This document shows, piece by piece, positions 1-5,915 of a stretch of DNA of 34,098 nucleotides. This DNA comes from Halanaerobium saccharolyticum (GTDB lineage: Bacteria > Bacillota > Halanaerobiia > Halanaerobiales > Halanaerobiaceae): positions 1 to 34,098 of the forward strand of contig NZ_SNWX01000033.1 of assembly GCF_004362045.1 (NCBI RefSeq). The letters run 5' to 3'. Made by a program: the position numbers and the translations under genes. Positions within the stretch are counted from its first letter, which is position 1, and the number at the start of each line of letters is the position of its first letter. The notes under the pieces are model-generated. The model was not told where the DNA came from. It did no database searches and worked only from the letters and a program-made list of their open reading frames with translations.

Positions 1-89
1 TGTTCCCATCTCGAACACAAAAGTTAAGTCCTCCAGCGCCTATGGTACTGCATTGGTAACGATGTGGGAGAGTAGGTCACTGCCGGTCC
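1..89 (+). rRNA. rrf: 5S ribosomal RNA, 3' part (5' end outside the window)
   Basis: The first 89 bases match the conserved 3' two thirds of bacterial 5S rRNA: the CCCATCTCGAACAC loop C region, AAGTTAAG, CCAGCGCC, ATGGTACTGC and the GGGAGAGTAGGTCACTGCC loop E/helix IV segment. It ends near GGTCC and is followed at once by a run of six T, so some transcripts may end there. The tRNA genes follow within 35 bases, so this is the tail of an rRNA operon with a trailing tRNA cluster. The exact 3' end is uncertain by a few bases. Confidence 0.95.
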
Positions 90-121
90 TTTTTTCCAAA
101 CTTTGATGATTTTTGTAATGT

Positions 122-196
122 TGGGGTGTAGCCAAGCGGTAAGGCACTGGGTTTTGGTCTCAGGACGCGTAGGTTCGAATCCTACCGCCCCAGCCA
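122..196 (+). tRNA. tRNA-Gln (anticodon TTG)
   Basis: Complete cloverleaf of 75 nt with encoded CCA. The acceptor stem 122-128 pairs with 186-192 and the discriminator is G. The anticodon loop TTTTGGT gives TTG. Confidence 0.97.
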
Positions 197-217
197 TTAA
201 ATTATCATCATTATTTT

Positions 218-293
218 GGGCCATTAGCTCAGTTGGCAGAGCACCTGACTTTTAATCAGGTTGTCGGAGGTTCGAATCCTCCATGGCTCACCA
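218..293 (+). tRNA. tRNA-Lys (anticodon TTT)
   Basis: 76 nt with encoded CCA. Acceptor GGGCCAT pairs with ATGGCTC, discriminator A. The anticodon loop CTTTTAA gives TTT. Confidence 0.97.
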
Positions 294-300
294 TTAATAG

Positions 301-377
301 CGCGGGGTAGAGCAGTCTGGTAGCTCGTCAGGCTCATAACCTGGAGGCCATCGGTTCGAATCCGGTCCCCGCAACCA
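301..377 (+). tRNA. initiator tRNA-fMet (anticodon CAT)
   Basis: 77 nt with encoded CCA. Two initiator hallmarks are present: an unpaired C1:A72 at the end of the acceptor stem and an A11:U24 pair in the D stem. The anticodon loop CTCATAA gives CAT. The anticodon stem is TCAGG/CCTGG, so positions 29-31:39-41 are A:U, G:C, G:C and not the usual three G:C pairs (see findings). Confidence 0.96.
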
Positions 378-434
378 TTTTAAATTTAAAAATTAATATT
401 ATATATATATCAGGCAAAAATTACATGGTAAGAT

Positions 435-511
<77 letters not shown>

Positions 512-519
512 TATATCAT

Positions 520-596
520 GGGTCTATAGCTCAGTTGGCTAGAGCATGTGGTTCATACCCACAGTGTCAGAGGTTCAAGTCCTCTTAGACCCACCA
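520..596 (+). tRNA. tRNA with anticodon CAT, probably elongator tRNA-Met
   Basis: 77 nt with encoded CCA and a fully paired acceptor GGGTCTA/TAGACCC, so it is not the initiator. The loop TTCATAC resembles Bacillus elongator tRNA-Met more than tRNA-Ile2, whose loop is normally CTCATAA. The alternative, tRNA-Ile2 whose C34 is changed to lysidine by TilS, cannot be excluded from sequence alone. Confidence 0.85.
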
Positions 597-618
597 TAAA
601 ACTTTTATGTTTTATTTA

Positions 619-682
619 GAGGTTAAAGAAGAAATTTTTAGTTAGAAGTTATTCTAACTTCTAATTTCTAACTTCAAACCTC
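619..682. repeat. Imperfect long palindrome in the Met-Ser tRNA spacer
   Basis: GAGGTT at 619-624 pairs with AACCTC at 677-682. Inside, GTTAGAAGTTA faces TAACTTCTAAT-type sequence, giving a long imperfect foldback rich in GAA/TTC and made of short AGAAGTTAG-like units. Two other tRNA spacers hold related sequence. Function unknown; it could be a small interspersed repeat or a processing hairpin. Confidence 0.5.
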
Positions 683-688
683 CAATCT

Positions 689-781
689 GGAGAGGTACCC
701 AAGTGGCTGAAGGGGCGGGTTTGCTAAACCTGTAGCAGGGTATTTACCCTGGCGAGGGTTCGAATCCCTCTCTCTCCGCCA
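689..781 (+). tRNA. tRNA-Ser (anticodon GCT)
   Basis: 93 nt with the long variable arm expected of tRNA-Ser (GCAGGG...CCCTGGC segment), encoded CCA and discriminator G. The anticodon loop TTGCTAA gives GCT. Confidence 0.96.
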
Positions 782-791
782 TTTAATTTAT

Positions 792-867
792 GCCCTCATC
801 GTCTAGGGGTCTAGGACACCAGGTTTTCATCCTGGCGGCAGGGGTTCGAATCCCCTTGAGGGTACCA
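792..867 (+). tRNA. tRNA-Glu (anticodon TTC)
   Basis: 76 nt with encoded CCA. The anticodon stem CCAGG/CCTGG closes the loop TTTTCAT, giving TTC. The first acceptor pair is a G1:U72 wobble; the remaining six pairs are Watson-Crick. Confidence 0.96.
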
Positions 868-874
868 TTTTTGC

Positions 875-950
875 GGGCGAATAGCTCAGTTGGGAGAGCA
901 CCTGCCTTACAAGCAGGGGGTCACAGGTTCGAGCCCTGTTTCGCCCACCA
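875..950 (+). tRNA. tRNA-Val (anticodon TAC)
   Basis: 76 nt with encoded CCA. Perfect acceptor stem GGGCGAA/TTCGCCC, discriminator A. Anticodon loop CTTACAA gives TAC. Confidence 0.97.
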
Positions 951-1000
951 TTTAAATAATGAAGTATATTGTTAGATTGGAAGAGATTCCTTTCTCGACA

Positions 1001-1015
1001 TCTTACTTCCTACAT
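1001..1015 (+). repeat. Copy 1 of an exact 15-nt direct repeat (TCTTACTTCCTACAT)
   Basis: Lies in the Val-Asp tRNA spacer, 9 bases before tRNA-Asp. The identical 15-mer occurs at 1369-1383, 8 bases before tRNA-Tyr. Both follow a GATTCCT or GATTTCCTGATTCCT segment. Confidence 0.6.
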
Positions 1016-1023
1016 CCAAATAC

Positions 1024-1100
1024 GGAGGTGTAGCGTAGCGGTTTAACGCGCCGGCCTGTCAAGCCGGAGATCGCGGGTTCAAATCCCGTCTCCTCCGCCA
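1024..1100 (+). tRNA. tRNA-Asp (anticodon GTC)
   Basis: 77 nt with encoded CCA and the G discriminator typical of tRNA-Asp. Anticodon loop CTGTCAA gives GTC. The acceptor stem GGAGGTG/CTCCTCC carries a U6:U67 mismatch. Confidence 0.95.
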
Positions 1101-1108
1101 TTTTTTAT

Positions 1109-1185
1109 GCCGATGTAGCTCAGTTGGTAGCAGCGCTTCCATGGTAAGGAAGAGGTCACCGGTTCAACTCCGGTCATCGGCTCCA
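1109..1185 (+). tRNA. tRNA-Thr (anticodon GGT)
   Basis: 77 nt with encoded CCA. Perfect acceptor GCCGATG/CATCGGC, discriminator T. Anticodon stem CTTCC/GGAAG closes the loop ATGGTAA, giving GGT. The D stem is GCTC/CAGC, so 13:22 is a C:C mismatch, and base 32 is an uncommon A. Confidence 0.93.
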
Positions 1186-1202
1186 TTAGAATAACCAGCC
1201 AT

Positions 1203-1278
1203 GGGGATATAGCTCAGCTGGGAGAGCGCTACACTGGCAGTGTAGAGGCCAGGGGTTCGAGTCCCCTTATCTCCACCA
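1203..1278 (+). tRNA. tRNA-Ala (anticodon GGC)
   Basis: 76 nt with encoded CCA. The acceptor stem GGGGATA/TATCTCC contains the G3:U70 wobble that is the identity element for alanyl-tRNA synthetase. Anticodon loop CTGGCAG gives GGC. Confidence 0.97.
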
Positions 1279-1368
1279 AAGTATTTTCTTTTTGGATGGA
1301 GAAAATATAATTTAATAATTTTGAGAAGGAGAATAGGATTATAATTAAGAGATTTCCTGATTCCTACT

Positions 1369-1383
1369 TCTTACTTCCTACAT
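1369..1383 (+). repeat. Copy 2 of the exact 15-nt direct repeat (TCTTACTTCCTACAT)
   Basis: Second copy in the Ala-Tyr tRNA spacer. It lies on the 3' arm of an imperfect foldback with the purine-rich sequence at about 1321-1340. Confidence 0.6.
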
Positions 1384-1390
1384 TTTATCT

Positions 1391-1475
1391 GGAGGGGTGC
1401 CCGAGTGGTTAAAGGGAGCAGACTGTAAATCTGCCGGCGATGCCTACAAAGGTTCAAATCCTTTCCCCTCCACCA
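1391..1475 (+). tRNA. tRNA-Tyr (anticodon GTA)
   Basis: 85 nt with a long variable arm as in bacterial tRNA-Tyr, encoded CCA, acceptor GGAGGGG/CCCCTCC and discriminator A. Anticodon loop CTGTAAA gives GTA. Confidence 0.97.
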
Positions 1476-1483
1476 TTAAATAT

Positions 1484-1558
1484 GCGGGAATAGCTCAGTG
1501 GTAGAGCATCACGTTGCCAACGTGAGGGTCGCGAGTTCAAATCTCGTTTCCCGCTCCA
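1484..1558 (+). tRNA. tRNA-Gly (anticodon GCC)
   Basis: 75 nt with encoded CCA, last gene of the tRNA cluster. Anticodon loop TTGCCAA gives GCC. It complements tRNA-Gly(TCC) at 435-511. Confidence 0.97.
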
Positions 1559-1569
1559 TTTTAAATTTT

Positions 1570-1592
1570 GCACCTTGTGGGTGCTTTTTTTA
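1570..1592 (+). terminator. Intrinsic terminator of the tRNA cluster
   Basis: Stem GCACC (1570-1574) with GGTGC (1580-1584), loop TTGTG, followed by seven T. It lies 11 bases after the last tRNA. Confidence 0.85.
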
Positions 1593-1632
1593 TTTTTATA
1601 TAAGTTTCAATATTCAAATAATTTGTTTTAAC

Positions 1633-1661
1633 TTTATTAATTGGATCATTACTGCTATAAT
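1633..1661 (+). promoter_or_regulatory. Probable promoter of the class-V aminotransferase gene
   Basis: Extended -10 TGCTATAAT (TATAAT at 1656-1661). A weak TTTATT lies at 1633-1638 with a 17-nt spacer. It follows the tRNA terminator and is about 90 bases upstream of the start codon. Confidence 0.5.
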
Positions 1662-1715
1662 AATAGATAATTGTAGTAATTTAGAATTATATATAAGGAG
1701 CTAGAATTGAGTAAT

Positions 1716-1730
1716 TCAGCCTGTGGCTGA
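1716..1730. promoter_or_regulatory. Perfect 6-bp hairpin in the aminotransferase leader
   Basis: TCAGCC and GGCTGA separated by TGT, ending 14 bases before the RBS. No T-run follows, so it is not a terminator. It could be an operator or a leader hairpin. Confidence 0.4.
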
Positions 1731-1756
1731 AAATATAATTTATGAGGTGTTTAAAA

Positions 1757-2827
1757 ATGCATGAAAAATTATTTACTCCGGGTCCAACAGAAGTAAGAAC
1801 CGAACTATTGCAGCAGTTATCAACGGCACAGATTCATCATCGGACGGAAGAATTTTCAAGAATTTATGATGATATTCAGAATAATTTACAAAAATTACTT
1901 TATACGAATAATCCAGTTTTATTATTCTCATCTTCTTCTACAGGTGCCATGGAAGCAGCAGTGACTAATGGTGTTAAAAAAAGGTGCTTAAATTTTGTTA
2001 ATGGTGCTTTTTCTGATCGCTGGCACACAATCACTAAAAAAAATGGGGTTCCCTGTGATAAAGTTGATATTTCCTGGGATCAGCCTGTCACTCCGGATTT
2101 AGTTGAAAAAAGACTTAAGACTGGAGATTATGATGCAATTACTGTAGTTTTAAATGAGACATCTACGGGTTTAATGAATCCAATCAAAGAAATTGGTGAA
2201 GTAGTTAAAAAGTTTGATGATGTTTTATTTTTAGTTGATGCAGTCTCGGGAATGGCTGGAACTAAAATTAAAGTAGATGAGTGGGGAATTGATATGTGCC
2301 TGGCTGGAGTTCAAAAAGCTTTTGCTTTACCTGCTGGATTAACTGTAGCTTCAGTAAGTCAAAAATTATTAAAAAGAGCAGAAGAAGTAGAAACTAAAAG
2401 CTATTATTTCAATTTACCTCTTTTACATAAATATCATCTGCGCTCACAGACCAGGACTACTCCTGCAATACCACAGATTTTTGCTTTGCAAAAACAGTTA
2501 GATGATATTGTCAAGCAAGAGGGTATAGAAAATAGATTTGCCAGACATCAGGAAATGGCTGAATTTGTTCAGAATTGGGCCTTAAAACATTTTGATATTT
2601 ATGCTGAAGAAGGATACTGGTCAAATACTGTTACCTGTATTGAAAATAATAGAGGTATTGATGTTGAATATTTAATTAATCAGCTGGTAGATAAATATAA
2701 TATTAGAATTGCCAATGGATATGGTGACTTAAAAAATAATGCATTTAGAATTGGACATATGGGAGATCTAACTTTAGCTGATATTAAAGGTTTGACGGCA
2801 ACTATTGAGACTATTTTAGATTTATAA
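1757..2827 (+). CDS. Class-V PLP-dependent aminotransferase (SerC/PucG-like)
   Basis: Fold-type I aminotransferase of the class-V alanine/serine-glyoxylate family, 356 residues. Motifs seen: TPGPTEV at the N-terminus, the PLP-binding Asp in DAVSG (D161), the Schiff-base lysine in AGVQKAFALP (K187), and a C-terminal RIGHMG segment whose Arg usually binds the substrate carboxylate. I chose ATG 1757 because GAGGTG at 1745-1750 is well spaced for it; an in-frame ATG at 1742 lies before that RBS. The family includes alanine-glyoxylate, serine-pyruvate and phosphoserine-type enzymes. With serA and the DUF1015 gene close by and no canonical serC in the window, a role as phosphohydroxypyruvate or serine transaminase is likely but inferred. 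Cytosolic. Confidence 0.88.
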   Translation: MHEKLFTPGPTEVRTELLQQLSTAQIHHRTEEFSRIYDDIQNNLQKLLYTNNPVLLFSSSSTGAMEAAVTNGVKKRCLNFVNGAFSDRWHTITKKNGVPCDKVDISWDQPVTPDLVEKRLKTGDYDAITVVLNETSTGLMNPIKEIGEVVKKFDDVLFLVDAVSGMAGTKIKVDEWGIDMCLAGVQKAFALPAGLTVASVSQKLLKRAEEVETKSYYFNLPLLHKYHLRSQTRTTPAIPQIFALQKQLDDIVKQEGIENRFARHQEMAEFVQNWALKHFDIYAEEGYWSNTVTCIENNRGIDVEYLINQLVDKYNIRIANGYGDLKNNAFRIGHMGDLTLADIKGLTATIETILDL

Positions 2828-2881
2828 AAAAATAGCCATTACTTTTGCTGCTGTCTGGGAGATTGGAAGGTATGATAATTG

Positions 2882-4042
2882 ATGAAAAGACATAGAAAAC
2901 TAGTTTTTCTGGCTTTTATGATGATGGTTATGCTGGGATTTATTAATAATATGAGGGGAACTTTAATTCCTCCCATTAGAGATTTTTTTACAGTTAACTA
3001 TTCTCAAATTGGAGTTATGCTGATGGCTGCTACTTTTGGTTTTATGTCAGCAACATTTTTGGGAGGAATAGCAGCCAGTCATTTTGGTTTAAAGAAAGTA
3101 ATAGCTTTTGGTTTTCTGACAGCTGCCTTTAGTATTTTTGCAATGGGCTATATTAACTCATTTTTGTATCTAATAATTTTGATGGCTTTTTTAGGAATTG
3201 GATTGGGTTCAGTAGAAATTGGAGCCAATTCTTTAGGAGCAAAAATTTTTGTGGAAAAATCCGGGATGATGATGAATATGCTTCATCTTTTCTTTGGAGT
3301 TGGAGCATCTATTGGGCCCCGCTACGCCGGCTGGCTTCTATCTTTAGGTTTTGAGTGGCATCAAATATATTTAACAGCTTTAGTTTTAATTACTGCTTTA
3401 TTGTTATTTCTATTTTCAACAAAATTTCCTCTGGAAATCGAAAATAATAGGAAAGATAATATTGCTGTCAAAAAAATTATTAAGCAGAAAAAAGTGTGGC
3501 TTTTTGCAGCAGTTTTAGGGTCAGCTGTGGTGGCCGAAATTGCAATTGGCAGCTGGTTGGTTAATTTTTTGCATGTAGAAAGAGCTTTCGCTACAGCTTC
3601 TGCCTCTACATATTTGTCTTTGTTTTTTATTGTCTTTACTGTTGGCAGGTTAGTTGGTGGTTATTTTACAGAACATATAGGATATATAAAGATATTAATT
3701 TATTTTGCTGCGGCCACTTTAATGTTATTTATTATTGGACTTTTGGTTAAGGCGGATTATGGTGCGTTATTCTTTTCGGCGGCAGGTTTTTTTATTTCTA
3801 TCATGTTTCCAACTATTATGGCTGTGATAATGAATGAATTTAAAAGTGGTGTTAGTTCCTACATGGGATTTATAATAACTTCTGCTTCTGCCATTAATAT
3901 GGTTTCAAACTGGTTAATTGGAAAAATAAATGATCTTTTTGGTGTTTTTACTGGTTTTGCCAGTATAAGTTTTTTTATTTTAATGATAATTGTTTTTCTG
4001 TATTTTTTAAGTAGAGAACTAGAATATGATTTTGCTAAATAG
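2882..4042 (+). CDS. MFS transporter, FucP-like
   Basis: Major facilitator superfamily permease of 386 residues with about 12 hydrophobic segments. It has an early FINNMRGTLIPPIRDFF segment, a GLKKVIAFG loop of the kind found between TM2 and TM3, and FFGVGASIGP in TM5, as in sugar or multidrug MFS proteins of the FucP type. The substrate cannot be told. Both TTG 2879 and ATG 2882 are in frame behind GGAAGG at 2865-2870; ATG is preferred. It lies 54 bases after the aminotransferase without a visible terminator, so the two may be cotranscribed and the cargo could be an amino acid or a related acid (inference). A short GC-rich patch sits at 3314-3337 within TM5. Confidence 0.85.
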   Translation: MKRHRKLVFLAFMMMVMLGFINNMRGTLIPPIRDFFTVNYSQIGVMLMAATFGFMSATFLGGIAASHFGLKKVIAFGFLTAAFSIFAMGYINSFLYLIILMAFLGIGLGSVEIGANSLGAKIFVEKSGMMMNMLHLFFGVGASIGPRYAGWLLSLGFEWHQIYLTALVLITALLLFLFSTKFPLEIENNRKDNIAVKKIIKQKKVWLFAAVLGSAVVAEIAIGSWLVNFLHVERAFATASASTYLSLFFIVFTVGRLVGGYFTEHIGYIKILIYFAAATLMLFIIGLLVKADYGALFFSAAGFFISIMFPTIMAVIMNEFKSGVSSYMGFIITSASAINMVSNWLIGKINDLFGVFTGFASISFFILMIIVFLYFLSRELEYDFAK

Positions 4043-4062
4043 TTTTCAGATAAATATTCATT

Positions 4063-4094
4063 AAAAAAAGCAGCCAGAATTTTATGGCTGCTTT
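4063..4094. terminator. Bidirectional terminator between the MFS gene and serA
   Basis: AGCAGCCA (4069-4076) pairs with TGGCTGCT (4085-4092). The stem is preceded by seven A and followed by TTT, so it can stop serA (minus strand) strongly and the MFS gene (plus strand) weakly. Confidence 0.8.
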
Positions 4095-4108
4095 AATAAA
4101 TTATTCAT

Positions 4109-5713
4109 TTATATTTCTAAATAACTCAAATCTTTAACCTGAGTATTTAGTTCATCCAGATGTTCTTTAATTCTATTCATGATTGCTTGAGATGGTTTAG
4201 AATCAATCTGCATCATCATAATTGCAGCTCCACCAACTTCCTGGCGTCCTACCTGCATATTTGCAATATTAATGTTTTCTTCTCCTAAAGTTGAACCGAT
4301 TTTACCGATAACTCCAGGTTTATCCTGATAACTGACAATAATAAATTCTCCGGAAAGATCAAGGTCAATTCGCAGTCCGTTAATTTCAATTAATCTAAAA
4401 CCGATAGGTAAATAGGTCCCGGCAAGACTGTACTGTCCAGCTTCAGTTTTAAGATTTATTTTAATTATATTCTTTAATTCACCCTCATTTTGAATTTGAC
4501 TTTCTTTAAGAGAAATACCTCTTTCCTGTGCAACATGCATCGCATTAACCAGATTAATACGATCATCTAATATTGGTTCTAAAATAGATTTTACTAAACT
4601 TAAAGTCATTGGTTTATGGCTAAATTGATTAACTTCGCCGCCGTATTCCACTTCTACAGCTTCGATACGTTCGTGGCCCTTCCATTTTGCCATAAAATTA
4701 CCCAATTTTGTGACCAGATTAATATATGGCTTAGCCTGATTAAATTCCTGGGGATCCATTGCTGGAATATTAAGCGGAGATTCTGGTAAATTACTTTCTA
4801 ATACTGAAACTACTTCTTCTGCTGCAGTAATAGAAACATTGTCCATAGCTTCTGTTGTTGTACCACCCAGGTGGCAGGTCATAATAACTCTATCTTCATA
4901 TTTAAGTAATGGATTATTATTTGTTTTTACAGGTTCTTCTTCGTGAACATCAATTGCTGCACCTGCAATTTTATTTTTTTCGAGAGCTTCTGCCAGGGCT
5001 CCTGTATCTACATTCTGACCTCTTGCACAGTTAATTACACGAGCACTGCTTTTCATAATTGCAAATTCTTTATGGCTTAAAATATGATAGGTTTCATCAG
5101 TTAGAGGAGTATGTAGGGTTACATAATCTGCCTGTTCCAGTACCTCTTTAAATGGTAGTAAAGGCACATTTATTTTTTCAGCTTTTTGGGGAGATAAATA
5201 GGGATCATTGGCAATTACCTTCATGCCAAAACTTTGAGCTCTTTTGGCAACTCTGCTGCCTATGCGACCAAGCCCAATAATAGCTAAAGTTTTACCCTTA
5301 ACTTCAACTCCCATATATTTTTTTCTATCCCAGATATCATTGTGTAATGCCTGATTTGCCTGAGGAATATTACGGGAAAGCGAAAGCATCATTCCCAGTG
5401 TGTGTTCAACTGCAGAAATTGTATTTCCAGTTGGGGTGTTAAAAACAAAGATACCGTGTTTAGTAGCCTCATCTAAGTCAATATTATCATAACCTGTACC
5501 TGCTCTACCTATTACCTTTAATTTTTTTGCTTTTTCTAAAGCTTCACTGTCCAGAAGTGTCATACTTCGAACAATTATTCCATCATACTCGGCAATAGTA
5601 TCTAAAAATTCTTCTCGACTCTGCTCTGGTTTAAAATCAACTTCCATTCCTGCTGCTTCTAAAATGTCAATACCTTTTTGAGCAATATTGTCACTAACTA
5701 ACACCTTATACAC
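4109..5713 (-). CDS. serA: D-3-phosphoglycerate dehydrogenase
   Basis: Oxidises 3-phosphoglycerate to phosphohydroxypyruvate with NAD+, the first committed step of serine synthesis. At 534 residues it is the long bacterial form: substrate/NAD domains, an intervening ASB-like domain (about 320-455) and a C-terminal ACT domain (about 462-530) with the GVIGKIG turn that usually binds serine for feedback. Seen: GLGRIG nucleotide-binding loop (147-152), catalytic R231, E260 and H281. The His lies in TCHLGGTT, where most relatives have TPHLGAST. Start is GTG at 5713, with AAGGAG about 9 bases upstream. A TTGCTT-N17-TATAAT promoter leaves a leader of only about 37 nt, too short for a T-box, so control is probably at initiation plus ACT-mediated feedback. 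Confidence 0.97.
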   Translation of the reverse strand: MYKVLVSDNIAQKGIDILEAAGMEVDFKPEQSREEFLDTIAEYDGIIVRSMTLLDSEALEKAKKLKVIGRAGTGYDNIDLDEATKHGIFVFNTPTGNTISAVEHTLGMMLSLSRNIPQANQALHNDIWDRKKYMGVEVKGKTLAIIGLGRIGSRVAKRAQSFGMKVIANDPYLSPQKAEKINVPLLPFKEVLEQADYVTLHTPLTDETYHILSHKEFAIMKSSARVINCARGQNVDTGALAEALEKNKIAGAAIDVHEEEPVKTNNNPLLKYEDRVIMTCHLGGTTTEAMDNVSITAAEEVVSVLESNLPESPLNIPAMDPQEFNQAKPYINLVTKLGNFMAKWKGHERIEAVEVEYGGEVNQFSHKPMTLSLVKSILEPILDDRINLVNAMHVAQERGISLKESQIQNEGELKNIIKINLKTEAGQYSLAGTYLPIGFRLIEINGLRIDLDLSGEFIIVSYQDKPGVIGKIGSTLGEENINIANMQVGRQEVGGAAIMMMQIDSKPSQAIMNRIKEHLDELNTQVKDLSYLEI

Positions 5714-5755
5714 TTATTACCACTCCTTCTCTCTTCTTGCTACTAATTTTTTATA

Positions 5756-5784
5756 ATTATATCTAATTGTGATTGATAAAGCAA
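5756..5784 (-). promoter_or_regulatory. serA promoter
   Basis: On the minus strand TTGCTT (5784-5779), 17-nt spacer, TATAAT (5761-5756). The -35 overlaps a GCTTGCT element (5786-5780) that recurs in inverted orientation over the DUF1015 promoter. Confidence 0.7.
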
Positions 5785-5866
5785 GCATTTAATCCTGCTG
5801 AAGCTGATAAAATATAATAAATTATATATTTTTTATATTCAAAAAATTATAATATCCGGCTTAAGC

Positions 5867-5895
5867 TTGCTGTACTCCTAATAAAAATATATAAT
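5867..5895 (+). promoter_or_regulatory. Probable promoter of the DUF1015 gene
   Basis: TTGCTG (5867-5872), 17-nt spacer, TATAAT (5890-5895). Predicted transcription start near 5902 would leave an extremely short leader with the RBS at its 5' end. A second TATAAT at 5848-5853 without a good -35 is a possible alternative. GCTTGCT (5865-5871) covers the -35. Confidence 0.5.
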
Positions 5896-5915
5896 GAACA
5901 AAAGGAGTGATAAGT

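Noticed and set aside
24..224. Minus-strand 66-residue reading frame containing GAVGFEPTRPETK
   Set aside because: It is the antisense of 5S rRNA and tRNA-Gln; this type of sequence is a known spurious protein prediction.
790..975. Plus-strand 61-residue frame across tRNA-Glu and tRNA-Val
   Set aside because: Translation of tRNA genes (SSVGRAPALQAGG pattern is the tRNA-Val artefact). No RBS.
1498..1704. 68-residue frame starting in tRNA-Gly
   Set aside because: Starts inside the tRNA (MVEHHVANVRVASSN artefact) and runs through the terminator.
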